A stretch of 64,000 nt of DNA from Symbiodinium natans (lineage: Eukaryota > Sar > Dinophyceae > Suessiales > Symbiodiniaceae). Shown here piece by piece: positions 47,513-56,158 of this stretch. The notes beneath the pieces are model-generated. The model searched no databases, was not told where the DNA came from, and worked only from the letters and a program-made list of their open reading frames with translations. The position numbers were made by a program, and so were the translations under genes. The DNA is taken from positions 600,001 to 664,000 of the forward strand of contig CAJNDS010000724.1 in NCBI GenBank assembly GCA_905221605.1, given 5' to 3'. Numbering within the stretch: the stretch's first letter is position 1; the number at the start of each line of letters is the position of its first letter.

Positions 47513-47616
47513 GGCTCCGAGAGGGTTGTTTGGTGGAGGGTCCGTCTGCAGAAAGAGCAGGAGACACCGTGAACATCCCATGGCTTACCCTAAACCCTGG
47601 ACTGCCACCTCACAGG

Positions 47617-47717
47617 CACGGCTCAGTCGGCAAGCAATCACCCCGCGCTGCTCGAGGCGGCTCAGGGATCTCAGGGCGGGCCTCACAGGTCGTATAAGGC
47701 GGCTTAGGAGTACCTGA
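47617..47717 (+). CDS. Putative terminal exon, Arg-rich
   Basis: After CACCTCACAG the frame reads ARLSRQAITPRCSRRLRDLR, AGLTGRIRRLRST and TGA 47715. Probably the end of the OTU/zinc-finger gene. Confidence 0.4.
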
Positions 47718-47993
47718 ACTGTGTGCTGCAAGGGGCCCAACCTGTGTCCGAAATGCAGTTTGGGCCCAGGTTGGGTCTGTGGGGTTGTGTGACCCGTGAT
47801 TACCCGGAGTAGGGTTTAGGGTTCAGAGTAGAGTGGAGTTCCGGGTTTGGGGTTTAGAGATGTTTAGAGTAGGGTTCAGGGTTTGGGGTTTAGAGTTTGG
47901 AGTCCAGGGCTTCAAGCTGTTAGCAGTAGTAGGGTTTGGGGTGAGAGTTTGGACTGCAGGGCTTCCTGTTGTAGCCGCGTGCACGCACAGACC

Positions 47994-49103
47994 ATGGAGG
48001 TCAGCCTGGTTCCAGACATAGAGGGCTGGACTGTCTTAAACCGACAGCAGCTGCTCCCTGTCATGCTGAATGTCATGCTCGTCCGGCGTGCCGCTGACCG
48101 GCACGATGGCGCAGGGCTGGATCGCCCTTTTGTTCGGCGCCTGGCCGATACGCAGGTGGACCTGCGCTTTGGCGTCGGTTCGGAGGCTCTGCGTGACACG
48201 GCCGCTGGCAGGTCACGGCTTACGGTGGCCGACCTTGTTCGGGACTGCAGGATCGGGTGGGAAGTCACGGATGCAACCAGCCGCCTGCACCGAGACATCA
48301 TCAGGCAAAGCACAAAGAAAACACGGAGTCTGCACGCGTATTTCTTATCCCGGTTCTCTGGGCGGGAACTGGCTCGCAGCATAGCGTCCGCCGGAGGGAA
48401 GCTACAAGGCCGTACCATGGAGGAGATAGTGACCTGGGCGTACGACCTGGTGCAGGATCCCAGGGACCTGTTTTCTGCAGCGTTCCGTCCTCAGAGCACT
48501 TTTCGGAGCCAGGCAGCCAGGATGCAGAGGCAGGAGTTTCTGCAGCCGCAGACGCTTCGTGACATCTTCAAGCTGTCTCTGGACCCAAGCAAGGTCGTGG
48601 TGAAGGACACCTCTGGCCGCTTCCTCCGCAAACGTGAGGTCATGAAGAAGCTGAAGGGCTTGAGGGGCTCAGGCCCCTTTCTAGCCAAGCACATGTGGCG
48701 GATAATGCATGGCTTTGCCTTGAACTGCGGTCCCCATGATGCCACGTATGCCGAAACAGGGCCCGGAGCCCGAAAGTTTTTGAATCTGTGGAGCGGATTC
48801 CCTGCCCAGTTTTCCGCGACGTCTACAGCGCAGTCGGCCGCAGATGCCTTCAACGAGATTCTCCATCGCGCACAGAACGACGTACGGAACGAGCTGAACC
48901 GTCGCATCCGCGCAAGCCAGGTGGACGAGGAGAAGAACCTGCTTCGCACTTTCGCCGCCGAGGTCAGCAACGTGGATGTCTTCCAGTTTTTCTGCTGCGA
49001 ATGCTGGCGCTTGGTGGACTACGTGTTCAGCCGCCATCGGCGGTACTTGCGGGGTCATCGGTTGGGGCCGGAAGAAGACGAGGTTGACTGGGACGACGAG
49101 TGA
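47994..49103 (+). CDS. HMUDK/aGPT-pyrophosphorylase-like protein, 369 residues
   Basis: Intronless frame from ATG 47994 (the frame is open farther up, but upstream codons come from telomere-like DNA) to TGA 49101. Residues 217-270 read MKKLKGLRGSGPFLAKHMW, then a H-D-x-x-Y-x-E-x-GPGAR block (D249, GPG 256-258), and LNLWSG. Residues 323-345 read EVSNVDVFQFFCCECWRLVD Y. A G.G.FLA helix, an acidic residue before GPGA/S-R, and a C-terminal D(V)....CE....DY are the signature of the helical domain shared by 5-hydroxymethyluracil DNA kinases and alpha-glutamyl/putrescinyl-thymine pyrophosphorylases. Phage members modify hydroxymethyluracil in DNA; eukaryotic relatives are uncharacterised. Residues 1-200 are helical and unassigned. 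The C-terminus is acidic (EEDEVDWDDE). Flanked by an OTU/zinc-finger gene and a transposase gene on the same strand. Confidence 0.55.
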   Translation: MEVSLVPDIEGWTVLNRQQLLPVMLNVMLVRRAADRHDGAGLDRPFVRRLADTQVDLRFGVGSEALRDTAAGRSRLTVADLVRDCRIGWEVTDATSRLHRDIIRQSTKKTRSLHAYFLSRFSGRELARSIASAGGKLQGRTMEEIVTWAYDLVQDPRDLFSAAFRPQSTFRSQAARMQRQEFLQPQTLRDIFKLSLDPSKVVVKDTSGRFLRKREVMKKLKGLRGSGPFLAKHMWRIMHGFALNCGPHDATYAETGPGARKFLNLWSGFPAQFSATSTAQSAADAFNEILHRAQNDVRNELNRRIRASQVDEEKNLLRTFAAEVSNVDVFQFFCCECWRLVDYVFSRHRRYLRGHRLGPEEDEVDWDDE

Positions 49104-49334
49104 CAACGGGGGTTCGCGCCGTCGCACGGACCGCAGGGTGCTTAGTGCACGCAACCCAAAAAAATTTTTAAAACAACAAACGGTTCAGGGTTAAGGGTTG
49201 TGGTTTTAGGGTTCCGGGTTTGGGGTTTAGGCTGAACCTCCCTTCGCACAGGCGCTGACGCGACTGCTCTGGGCAAGAGGTCGGCTCCAGAGCGGTTCCA
49301 GGGTTGGGGCGTGCAAGGGACAAATAACCTCCGA

Positions 49335-49985
49335 AGCAGCCTGGGGTTAAACCCTAATCCCTAAACCCTCGACCCTCGAAGCAGCCTGTGTGGCGCCAAG
49401 TGTAGCTCTCAATTTCTTGAACCCTGAACCCGAAGCAGCCTGTGTGGCTCCACGTATAGCTCTCAATTCCTTCAACCTTGAACCCTAGACCTCCGAAGCA
49501 GCCTGTGTGGCGCCAAGTGTAGCTCTCAATTTCGGGAACCCTAAACCCTAAACCTCCGAAGCAGCCTGTGTGGCGCCAAGTGTAGCTCTCAATTTCGGGC
49601 ACCCGAAACCCTAAACCTCCGAAGCAGCCTGTAAGGCGCCATGGAGCCGTGTGCCTACCCATTCAAATCTCACTGACTCCGCGCCTGCCACACCAAACCG
49701 GGGTTGAACCCTAATCCCTGAACCCTAGACCTCCGAAACAGCCTGTGTGTAGCTCTCAGTTTCTTGAACCGTCAACTCAGTGTGGAACCCTAAACCCTAA
49801 ACCTCCGAAGCAGCCTGTAAGGCGCCATGGAGCCGGGAACCCTAAATCCTGAGCCTCCGAAGCAGCCTGGGCTTTAGCCCTAAGCCCTAAACCCTAGACC
49901 TCCGAAGCAGCCTCTGTGGCGCCAAGTGTAGCTCCCTAAACCCTCAACCTCCGAAGCTGCCTGTCAGGCGCCATGGAGCCGTGGT
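49335..49985. repeat. Minisatellite of about 60 bp fused with telomere-like units
   Basis: Eight to ten copies of CCTCCGAAGCAGCCTGTGTG plus GCGCCAAGTGTAGCTCTCAA, each joined to one or two CCCTAAA-type units. A minus-strand frame across it is repeat-derived. Confidence 0.9.
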
Positions 49986-50040
49986 CACCACAGTCGGCAC
50001 AGACGCCAGTCTGGCGAAAAATGCAGGCCAGGAGGCATGT

Positions 50041-50183
50041 GCTGGACGGCGTGAGCCCCAAGCCCTTTCTGACCCATCTCTAGTGCAAAATGTATTTCTG
50101 GACTAGTTTGGGTTCTCGGGATCCCTTTCTAAGCCAATCTCTACTGCGAAGTGCATGTCTGGGCCAGGGTGGGTCTTCGGGAT
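50041..50183 (-). mobile_element. IE2 element, inverted copy
   Basis: Reverse complement of 44002-44144 over 143 bp with few differences (TCCCGAAGACCCAC at one end, GGGGCTCACGCCGTCCAG at the other). The 5.9 kb between the two holds the zinc-finger exons and the HMUDK-like gene. Confidence 0.85.
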
Positions 50184-50224
50184 GCAACCCATGACGTCAG
50201 GCTTGGCTGGAGTTGGGGCAGGCC

Positions 50225-50410
50225 ATGCTCGAGGATCCTGACAGTCCTGAGCTCAGATTCTCAAAGCTTCGTCGGTGTTAAGCGAACCCGCCCTGACTGT
50301 AGGACAGACCCCGGAGCCGCCAAAGTGGACAGACCCCGGAACGCCTCTATGGTGGCTACTTCCCAACGCAGCAGGAGGCCACGGATGCCATGCGCAAGCG
50401 GCTGCGCCAG
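50225..50410 (+). CDS. Transposase gene, N-terminal exon(s)
   Basis: ATG 50225 reads MLEDPDSPELRFSKLRR; the same strand then reads DRPRSRQSGQTPERLYGGYF, PTQQEATDAMRKRLRQ at 50303-50410. Stops between the pieces (50279-50302) require a tiny intron. Ends at CGCCAG|GAACC, a possible GA donor. The following intron contains an IE2 motif (50514-50530) and a perfect hairpin. Confidence 0.45.
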
Positions 50411-50430
50411 GAACCGAGCTGATGACGTAC

Positions 50431-50457
50431 GAACTTCGCGCGGGGAGCGCGAAGTTC
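50431..50457. repeat. Perfect 11-bp inverted repeat, 5-nt loop
   Basis: GAACTTCGCGC and GCGCGAAGTTC around GGGGA, in the presumed intron before the transposase core. Confidence 0.9.
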
Positions 50458-50489
50458 AGCACTGCGGGAGGCCCAAGAAAGACATAGTG

Positions 50490-50530
50490 TTGGGACAGGG
50501 AAAGGGAGAGTGATAGGGGCTCACGCCGTC
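50490..50530 (+). mobile_element. IE2 motif in the intron before the transposase core
   Basis: GGGAAAGGGAGAGTGA then TAGGGGCTCACGCCGTCC; the same string follows GCCAGAAAGGGAGAGCGA at 52238. Confidence 0.65.
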
Positions 50531-50641
50531 CAACACGCATTGATCAGGCGGCTGCTGCGGCTGGCCTCCTGCGCGGGACAGTACATCGCACAACCCGCGG
50601 AAAGAAAATAGAACACTCCTGTCAGGATATGTTAGAAGGCT

Positions 50642-51806
50642 AAAGTAGTGTCCGCCCTTGAATGTGGACAGGCACTGGGCCTGCTGGGCGTGGAGAGCCG
50701 TCGCGACTACATGGTTGTGTTTGACGACACTGTCTTCTGCGCAGGCTATCACCTACTTCACAGCGGCAAGCAAGGCCGCCGTATTGTCGGCGGGGTCTCG
50801 GACCCCATGATAGACCCAGAATTGAGACCCGTGCTTCAGAAGCAGGATCTAGCGCAACTGGAGCTGTTCTGGTGCCTCAAGCGAGTGGACACGAATTCCG
50901 GGCTGTGGGCTGTGCAGGTGCAGCCACGGAGACACAAGGATGTACAGTCACAGCGGCTCTTGCTTGATCTGGGCAACCTTCTGCACGAGTGCACGGTTGT
51001 CAACGGCCTGCCGCCGCTTGTCGTGGCCGCCGATTCACATCCAGCACACCAGATGACCATCCGCACCCTGCTTTGCATACAGCCGCCGCCGCAAGCCCTG
51101 TTCTGGAGTGATTGTGAAAAACCAAGCAGCCTCGGCTTCAACTTGTTTCCCTTCAACGCCCTGCGATGGAAAGAGCATGCCTTGTTCATGACGGTGGATG
51201 GTCCTCACGCTCTCAAGGCCATGGCCCGTGCCCTGAGAAGCAGTGTGCGTGTTCTTCAGGTGGGCAGCGCCTGGTGCTGCACAACCACCCTGCTGCAAGG
51301 CAGTCAGAAGGCGCCCCTGGAGGCATTTCTGGGGAAGGACCAGCAAAGTGACAAGCAGGCGGCATGGATGCTGAATCCAGCAGCCGTTCCGGAGGGCTGC
51401 TGGAACTCGGGAGGCTTGGTTCTGCTACAGTTTGTTTTGAGTGTGGTGCTAGCTCCCTGGCACGCAGCTGCAAAGCTGAGCACCATGCAGATCTTCCAGT
51501 GCGCAGCCACCGGCTACTACATGACCTTGCTCATGGTGTCTCAAGCCCACCGTGACCACGGAGGTCAGTGGGAACGGGCGTGTTTTTCCCGGCCCACGGC
51601 TGCAACAATGGTGCAGCTTTGCGCGTGTGCCATGGTACGTGTGGCCCATTGGCCGGCCGATGCGCCGTATCAGCCGGAGAAGACACTAGAACATGCGATC
51701 GAATGCTGGTTCTCGGCCGTGAAGGCCGGGCACCGAGGGAACCCGAACATCAAGGACGCTATCCTCGGAGTGGATCGCCTTCACATGAAACAATACAAGC
51801 AACTTG
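50642..51806 (+). CDS. P-element/THAP9-like transposase core
   Basis: About 388 open codons. Order of motifs: VVFDDTVFCAGYHLLHSG then GRRIVGGVSDP (first acidic pair, Asp codons near 50723), VVAADSHPAHQMTIRTLL (second Asp near 51032), FMTVDGPHALKAMARALRSS (D..H..K, near 51197), and EHAIECWFSAVKAGHRGNPN (Glu near 51701). P-element and THAP9 transposases show this order: an RNase H-fold D with a following GF/Y-V-like strand, a second D, a D.PH..K insertion segment, and a late E..F..(V/I)R..G...NP. The reaction would be DDE-type DNA cleavage and strand transfer in the nucleus. No stops or frameshifts. The exon ends CTTG|GCTAAG (GC donor, phase 1). Confidence 0.6.
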
Positions 51807-51899
51807 GCTAAGAAAGGGCAGGCCTCCGGGTACTTGAAGGCCGACAAGGGCTCACGCCGTCCGGGTGAAAGTTATGCTTACTGAAACCAAGGAAGAAAG
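51807..51899 (+). mobile_element. IE2-bearing intron (GC-AG, 93 bp)
   Basis: GCTAAGAAAGGGCAGG ... AAGGGCTCACGCCGTCC ... GAAGAAAG. Removing it keeps the frame (phase 1). Confidence 0.55.
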
Positions 51900-52180
51900 C
51901 AGCGACTCCCAACGAAAAGCGACTGGTGGATTCTCTGTCCAGGGAGTCCTTGCGAAAAGCTGCCGATGAGAGTCTCCAAACAGCCTGCACCTTCTTCGCG
52001 GCCTGCAGTGTGCAGGTGACACCGAGCCACCTTTCCGATGACCTGGCACAGTGGTGGGAGGAATGCGGCAAGGAGCTTCTTCTGGGTGAGATGTCCTTAC
52101 AGGAGGAAGACTCCGATGAATCCGACTCGGAGGACGTGGCCGAGATGCCCGAGACGGGAGTACTGGAGCCAGAGGCCGGG
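51900..52180 (+). CDS. Transposase gene, acidic exon
   Basis: Reads AATPNEKRLVDSLSRESLRK, AADESLQTACTFFAACSVQV and then EEDSDESDSEDVAEMPETG. An acidic Ser/Asp/Glu tail. Donor GGG|GTGTGAAG at 52181, phase 0. Confidence 0.5.
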
Positions 52181-52286
52181 GTGTGAAGACCCATGTAGGC
52201 CGATAAACTACTTTACATGCATAGTTGGGTCCTGCCAGAAAGGGAGAGCGAGAGGGGCTCACGCCGTCCAGCCTCTCTAAATGCAG
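52181..52286 (+). mobile_element. IE2-bearing intron (GT-AG, 106 bp)
   Basis: GTGTGAAGACCCATG ... GGGTCCTGCCAGAAAGGG ... GGGGCTCACGCCGTCCAG ... AAATGCAG. Removing it keeps the frame (phase 0). Confidence 0.6.
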
Positions 52287-52607
52287 GTCGACCCCGCCAA
52301 CGAGCTCCTGTGCCTGGAGTTCCAAAAGGAAGCCAAGAACGACATGCAGAAAATCATGACAACAAGCGGCGAGCCCGCGTCGCTAGCTGTCTCAGAGCCT
52401 GTCACCGATGTGCTGGATGCGCCCAGAACTCCTTCGGACGTGCTCCGTGTCGCTGGCCTGTCTAATTTCAAAGGCAACGCGTGCAATGGAAAGCCAGAGG
52501 ACATTGCATGCTTAGGGCGCATCGAACAACTTCAGTCTCCATGCCGAGCATTCACTTCCTTCGTGCGCCTGTGCGAGGGCTTCCTTTCCAAGACGCAGGC
52601 CAGGCGG
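52287..52607 (+). CDS. Transposase gene, exon
   Basis: Reads VDPANELLCLEFQKEAKNDM, then EPVTDVLDAPRTPSDVLRVA and CEGFLSKTQARR. Donor CGG|GTAGCG (52608) and acceptor GTCTCTGCAG (52696) are both phase 0, giving an 89-bp intron. Confidence 0.5.
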
Positions 52608-52696
52608 GTAGCGGTTGAAAAATGTTGAAATGCTCAGGGTCGAGGCTCCGGACTCCGGATGAGTCCGTCTTTGCACATTCTTCTGCGTCTCTGCAG

Positions 52697-53508
52697 GTGG
52701 AAGGCGCCTCAGCTGACCTGAACGACGCACAGCTTCTCGAGCATTGGCTGTCCCAGTCAAGACAGCTGATGGAAGCGAGTAGTCACCGAACTAGCCGGTT
52801 CTCAACTTGGGCCAAGTTTGGCCAGGAATGTGAGCAGTTGGTGTCTGCTGCATCCGGAAGTCAGCTCATGACTGCCATCAAGGAGTTCCGTCCCCCACAC
52901 GTGTGCACTGCAGAGGGCGCTCTCAATTATCAGGTGGTGGCTGTCCGGGAGCATTCCATGGCGAAGCCAAAGCTGGGCATCGTCTGTGCTGCGTTCAGAG
53001 GCGTGCAGAAAAGCAGGAATTCTGGGGGCACTAGATCCCAGGCAGCAGGAAACATCGCCGCTTGCACCCTGAAAGCTGCACAGGCCAAAAAAATCCATGT
53101 GGTGTTGCTGACGCCTGGCAACAAGCCGGAACAGTTCATCGGCTCCATTCTCCACCCGGTCATCAACTTGCAAGTGCACTCCGACAGCGTTTTGCTGGAG
53201 ATCCCGACAAAGCTGTATAAAGTTCAGGAGCTTCGAAGCGCCGTGCAGATTCAGTTGTCAAAGGAGACACTGGCCCAATGGCTACAGCTGCGACAGTCGG
53301 AGGTGCCGAACATCCTGGCCTCATCGAAAGGAGCCGAGGTGGTGCTGAAGCCACAGTTCACTGCCGAGAGCTTCAGCGCCTCCAACAAGGGCAAAGCAAA
53401 CATCGCCAAAGCATTCCAAGTTTGGGTGGAGTGCCTTGACTCGGTACACAGAACATCCCTCGTCACTCAAACCGCCAAACCCACAATGAACGTGCCATGG
53501 TATGGTGA
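52697..53508 (+). CDS. Transposase gene, large C-terminal exon
   Basis: 271 codons: VEGASADLNDAQLLEHWLSQ, STWAKFGQECEQLVSAASGS, an alpha/beta stretch (KPKLGIVCAAFRGVQKSRNS; KKIHVVLLTPGNKPEQFIGS) and LSKETLAQWLQLRQSEVPNI. No family recognised; it may be a partner-binding or accessory domain of the transposase. Donor GA|GTAGGT (53509), phase 2. Confidence 0.5.
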
Positions 53509-53553
53509 GTAGGTCGGTAGGTCGCTGGAGACTTGTTGCCTTGAAGTGCCCAG

Positions 53554-53821
53554 GTTGCATCAGAAGGTTTGGGGCTCGCAGCTCTTGCATTCCGGGAAAC
53601 TCCAGATCAAGAGCCAACCGGACTGGAGGGCGTTCTTGGAGAGAGCCCCAAAGTACCTCATCGGCTTCTTCAAGGGCACAAAGGGCGACTTCGGGAATTG
53701 GTGCCTTGAGCAATTCCGCTTCTACTTGCCCTCCAGGGAGACTCCAAAAAGTCGCTTGCCGGGGTGGTTGAGTGAGATCGATCGTCTTGCGCCGCAGGCT
53801 CTGCCCGCAAGCTCAGCCTAG
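53554..53821 (+). CDS. Transposase gene, last exon
   Basis: Acceptor GTGCCCAG, phase 2; reads LHQKVWGSQLLHSGKLQIKS, QPDWRAFLERAPKYLIGFFK and ends ALPASSA, TAG 53819. The 45-bp intron before it is very short. The 190 bp downstream contains a degraded IE2-type piece (GAAATGCATTTTTGGCATAG). Confidence 0.5.
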
Positions 53822-54010
53822 ACTGTCAACACCAATACCCGACACAAGCCCCTGAAGTTTGAGCTGGTCTAGCCCAATACTTTACAGAAACCCTCGAACT
53901 TTAAGTCCCTCAAGCATCGCCTGACCCAACCCTCCTCAGAAATGCATTTTTGGCATAGGTTGGGTCTTCAGGCACTAACTATTTGGGTGCGACCCTAAAC
54001 CCCAAAGACC

Positions 54011-54121
54011 CGTGGGACGTCGAGCAGTGAAGCTGAGCTTGCTTTTGGCACAGGGGGTCCGAGCTCCGGCGCAGAAGTCGCTTGGGCTGCGGCTGTCAAG
54101 GATTGCGAAGGGGGTGGCTAG
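54011..54121 (+). CDS. Putative exon, product unknown
   Basis: Reads RGTSSSEAELAFGTGGPSSG, AEVAWAAAVKDCEGGG and TAG. A second frame of the same stretch is also open (VRAPAQKSLGLRLSRIAKGV). Confidence 0.35.
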   Translation, partial: RGTSSSEAELAFGTGGPSSGAEVAWAAAVKDCEGGG

Positions 54122-54326
54122 GGGTAGCGAGAGCGAAAAAAAGAGCTTTCCTGGTGACTTTGCCCTGTCCGGCAGATTGATGACCTGAGTCAGAGGTCCG
54201 TGCGTGCTGCTTAATAAGCTTGTGTTGGGGATAACACCATAGGTTCAAAAATCTGGGAGGGCAGCTACCCACTCACAGCCCGGAACTGAAAATCCACACG
54301 AACCAAGGATCGACCCCCTTGAAAAC

Positions 54327-54355
54327 ACACTTGGGGGGGGCCCCCCCCCCCCCCC
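54327..54355. repeat. G8C17 tract
   Basis: Eight G followed directly by about 17 C, at the point where telomere-like repeats resume. Confidence 0.9.
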
Positions 54356-54394
54356 GCCAACAAGCCCTGATACTAAACCTCTATAAGGAGCTCA

Positions 54395-54850
54395 GCATAA
54401 CCCTACACCCTAAACCCTAAACCCCAAACCCTAAACCCTAAACCCGAAACCCTGAACTCTACACCCTGAACCCTAAACTCTAGACCCTAAACCCCAAACC
54501 CCAAACCCTATATCCCCACAACGAAGAGCCCGAAGTCCTCAGCCCTAAGCCCTAGATCCCTACAAGGAGCTCAGGATAACCCTACACCCTACACCCTACA
54601 CCCTAAACCCTAAACCCTAAACCCTAAACCCTAAACCCCCTTATGAACTCAGCAACTCGGAGTTCGCAGGAGTTGCGTGAGGAGCTCGTCTCTGCTTTGG
54701 AGCAGAGGCCCCTCGGCGGCCTAAACCCTAAACCCTAAACCCCAAACCCTAAACCCTAAACCCTAAACCCTAAACCCCAAACCCTAAACCCTAAACCCTA
54801 AACCCCAAACCCTAAACCCTAACCCTAAACCCTAAACCCTAACCTTAGGA
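54395..54850 (-). repeat. CCCTAAA-rich block
   Basis: Arrays at 54400-54510, 54585-54635 and 54720-54845, mixing CCCTAAA, CCCCAAA and CCCTACA units. A short exon-like piece (SQELREELVSALEQRPLGG) sits at 54666-54722 after TTCGCAG. Confidence 0.85.
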
Positions 54851-55029
54851 ATGGGGGTGTAGGAATTAGGGTTTTCGGCCTCAGGGTTCCCCAAACACCG
54901 GGCTCTCAAGACCCATCTGCGCTGAAGCCAGGTCCTCAAAAAACTGTGAAATGCCCTAGAACTGCCACAGAACTAAGAGGCGTTCACCTGGTTTTAGGGT
55001 TTAGGGTTTAGGTTTGAGGGTTTAGGGTT

Positions 55030-55092
55030 AGCATTGAGGCCCTGCTAAGGTCAAGGCTTCTAGTAGAGTTCGAGCAGTGGTCGACAAATTGA
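55030..55092 (+). CDS. Putative short exon
   Basis: Reads SIEALLRSRLLVEFEQWSTN, TGA. Follows TTTAGGG repeats. Confidence 0.3.
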   Translation, partial: SIEALLRSRLLVEFEQWSTN

Positions 55093-55269
55093 CAGCCAGC
55101 AAGCCCTTCAGGGTTTAGGGCTTGAGGTCTAGATCCAAAGCCCTGAAACTTATATACACCACCCTACACCCCAAACCCTAACATGCTCAGGGCAGCCTAA
55201 AGGGGATTAGAGCTACATAGGGTGAGGTTCCCCTTTGGCTAGACACTAAAGCCGCAGCCCTAAGCCCTA

Positions 55270-55474
55270 CACGGAGGTTCATGGGTACTTATGACCCCAA
55301 TTACGGGGTTTAGGGTCTAGGGTCTATGGTTTAGGGTTTAGGGTTTCGGGTTTAGGAGGTTCATGGGCACTTATAACCCCAATTATAAGTCTACTTGTAA
55401 CCTACTTGGGGGGACAAAAGGGGGCTTATAAGTAAAGTTACAACTGGGGTTCACAAGTGCTGTGAACCTCCAAG
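55270..55474. mobile_element. FB1 foldback element, left end duplicated around a TTTAGGG block
   Basis: GGAGGTTCATGGGTACTTAT at 55273 and GGAGGTTCATGGGCACTTAT at 55365 flank a degenerate TTTAGGG block; the right end GTGAACCTCCAAGTA completes the element. Confidence 0.8.
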
Positions 55475-55628
55475 TAAGCCCTGCAGGAATCCAACCCGCA
55501 ACCCGATGACTTAGGGATACTTGGATTTTTGGGCACTATAATTCCTAACAAGCTAACACTATAATTCCTAAGAAGCTAACACCATAATTTTTTGCCAGGG
55601 TTCCCCAAAGTTCAGCGTAGATGAAGGC

Positions 55629-55697
55629 GCTTGCCCCACGAAGACCTGGTGCGGGAGTTGCTTGTTGCCGGTGCTGACATGCAGGCGTTCGAGGGCA
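55629..55697 (+). CDS. Putative exon, ankyrin-like half repeat
   Basis: Reads RLPHEDLVRELLVAGADMQA then FEG: the LV..LL.AGAD turn of an ankyrin repeat. Region 55,700-56,080 is degenerate repeat and unique DNA without a gene. Confidence 0.4.
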
Positions 55698-56080
55698 GTA
55701 GGGGGTTGGATTTCGGGGTTCTAGGGTTCTGAGGTCAGAGGGATGTAGGGTTCATAGTGTAGGGTTACAGGGTGATGCGGTTTAGGGGGGGGGTTCGGGC
55801 TGAAGTTAGGGTTCTAGACTAGGCTTGTGCTGGAACTTGGAGGGCTTGGTGGCTCAATTTGGGGGGCTTCCCGGTGGCTCAGGGTTTTGCAGGGTTAGGG
55901 TTTTGCAGCGGTTTGGTGTCTGAGGGTAGCTGCATGGGCCCCCCTAGTATCTGGGGAACCCTTAGCCCTTACATACCCTATACCTATACATAAATCCCAA
56001 GGGCCCCTACTTCAGACCCCTTCAAAGAGAGGGGAAGGGACCATATGAAGGGACCGCGAAGCTTTCATCAGATATTATTT

Positions 56081-56158
56081 ACCACTTTTGCCGGTCGTTC
56101 CTTGCAAGAGGTTCTTGTTGCTTGTGGGCACCTCAATACCCTTGCCACGAGAGGCCAC
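56081..56158 (+). CDS. Putative exon, product unknown
   Basis: Reads TTFAGRSLQEVLVACGHLNT then LATRGH, ending in a poly-C run (56158-56173). Also faintly ankyrin-like. Confidence 0.35.

Noticed and set aside
41985-54355. Poly-G (42019) and G8C17 (54327) as inverted ends of the 12-kb block
   Set aside because: Such runs are common across the window and no flanking homology or target duplication accompanies them.
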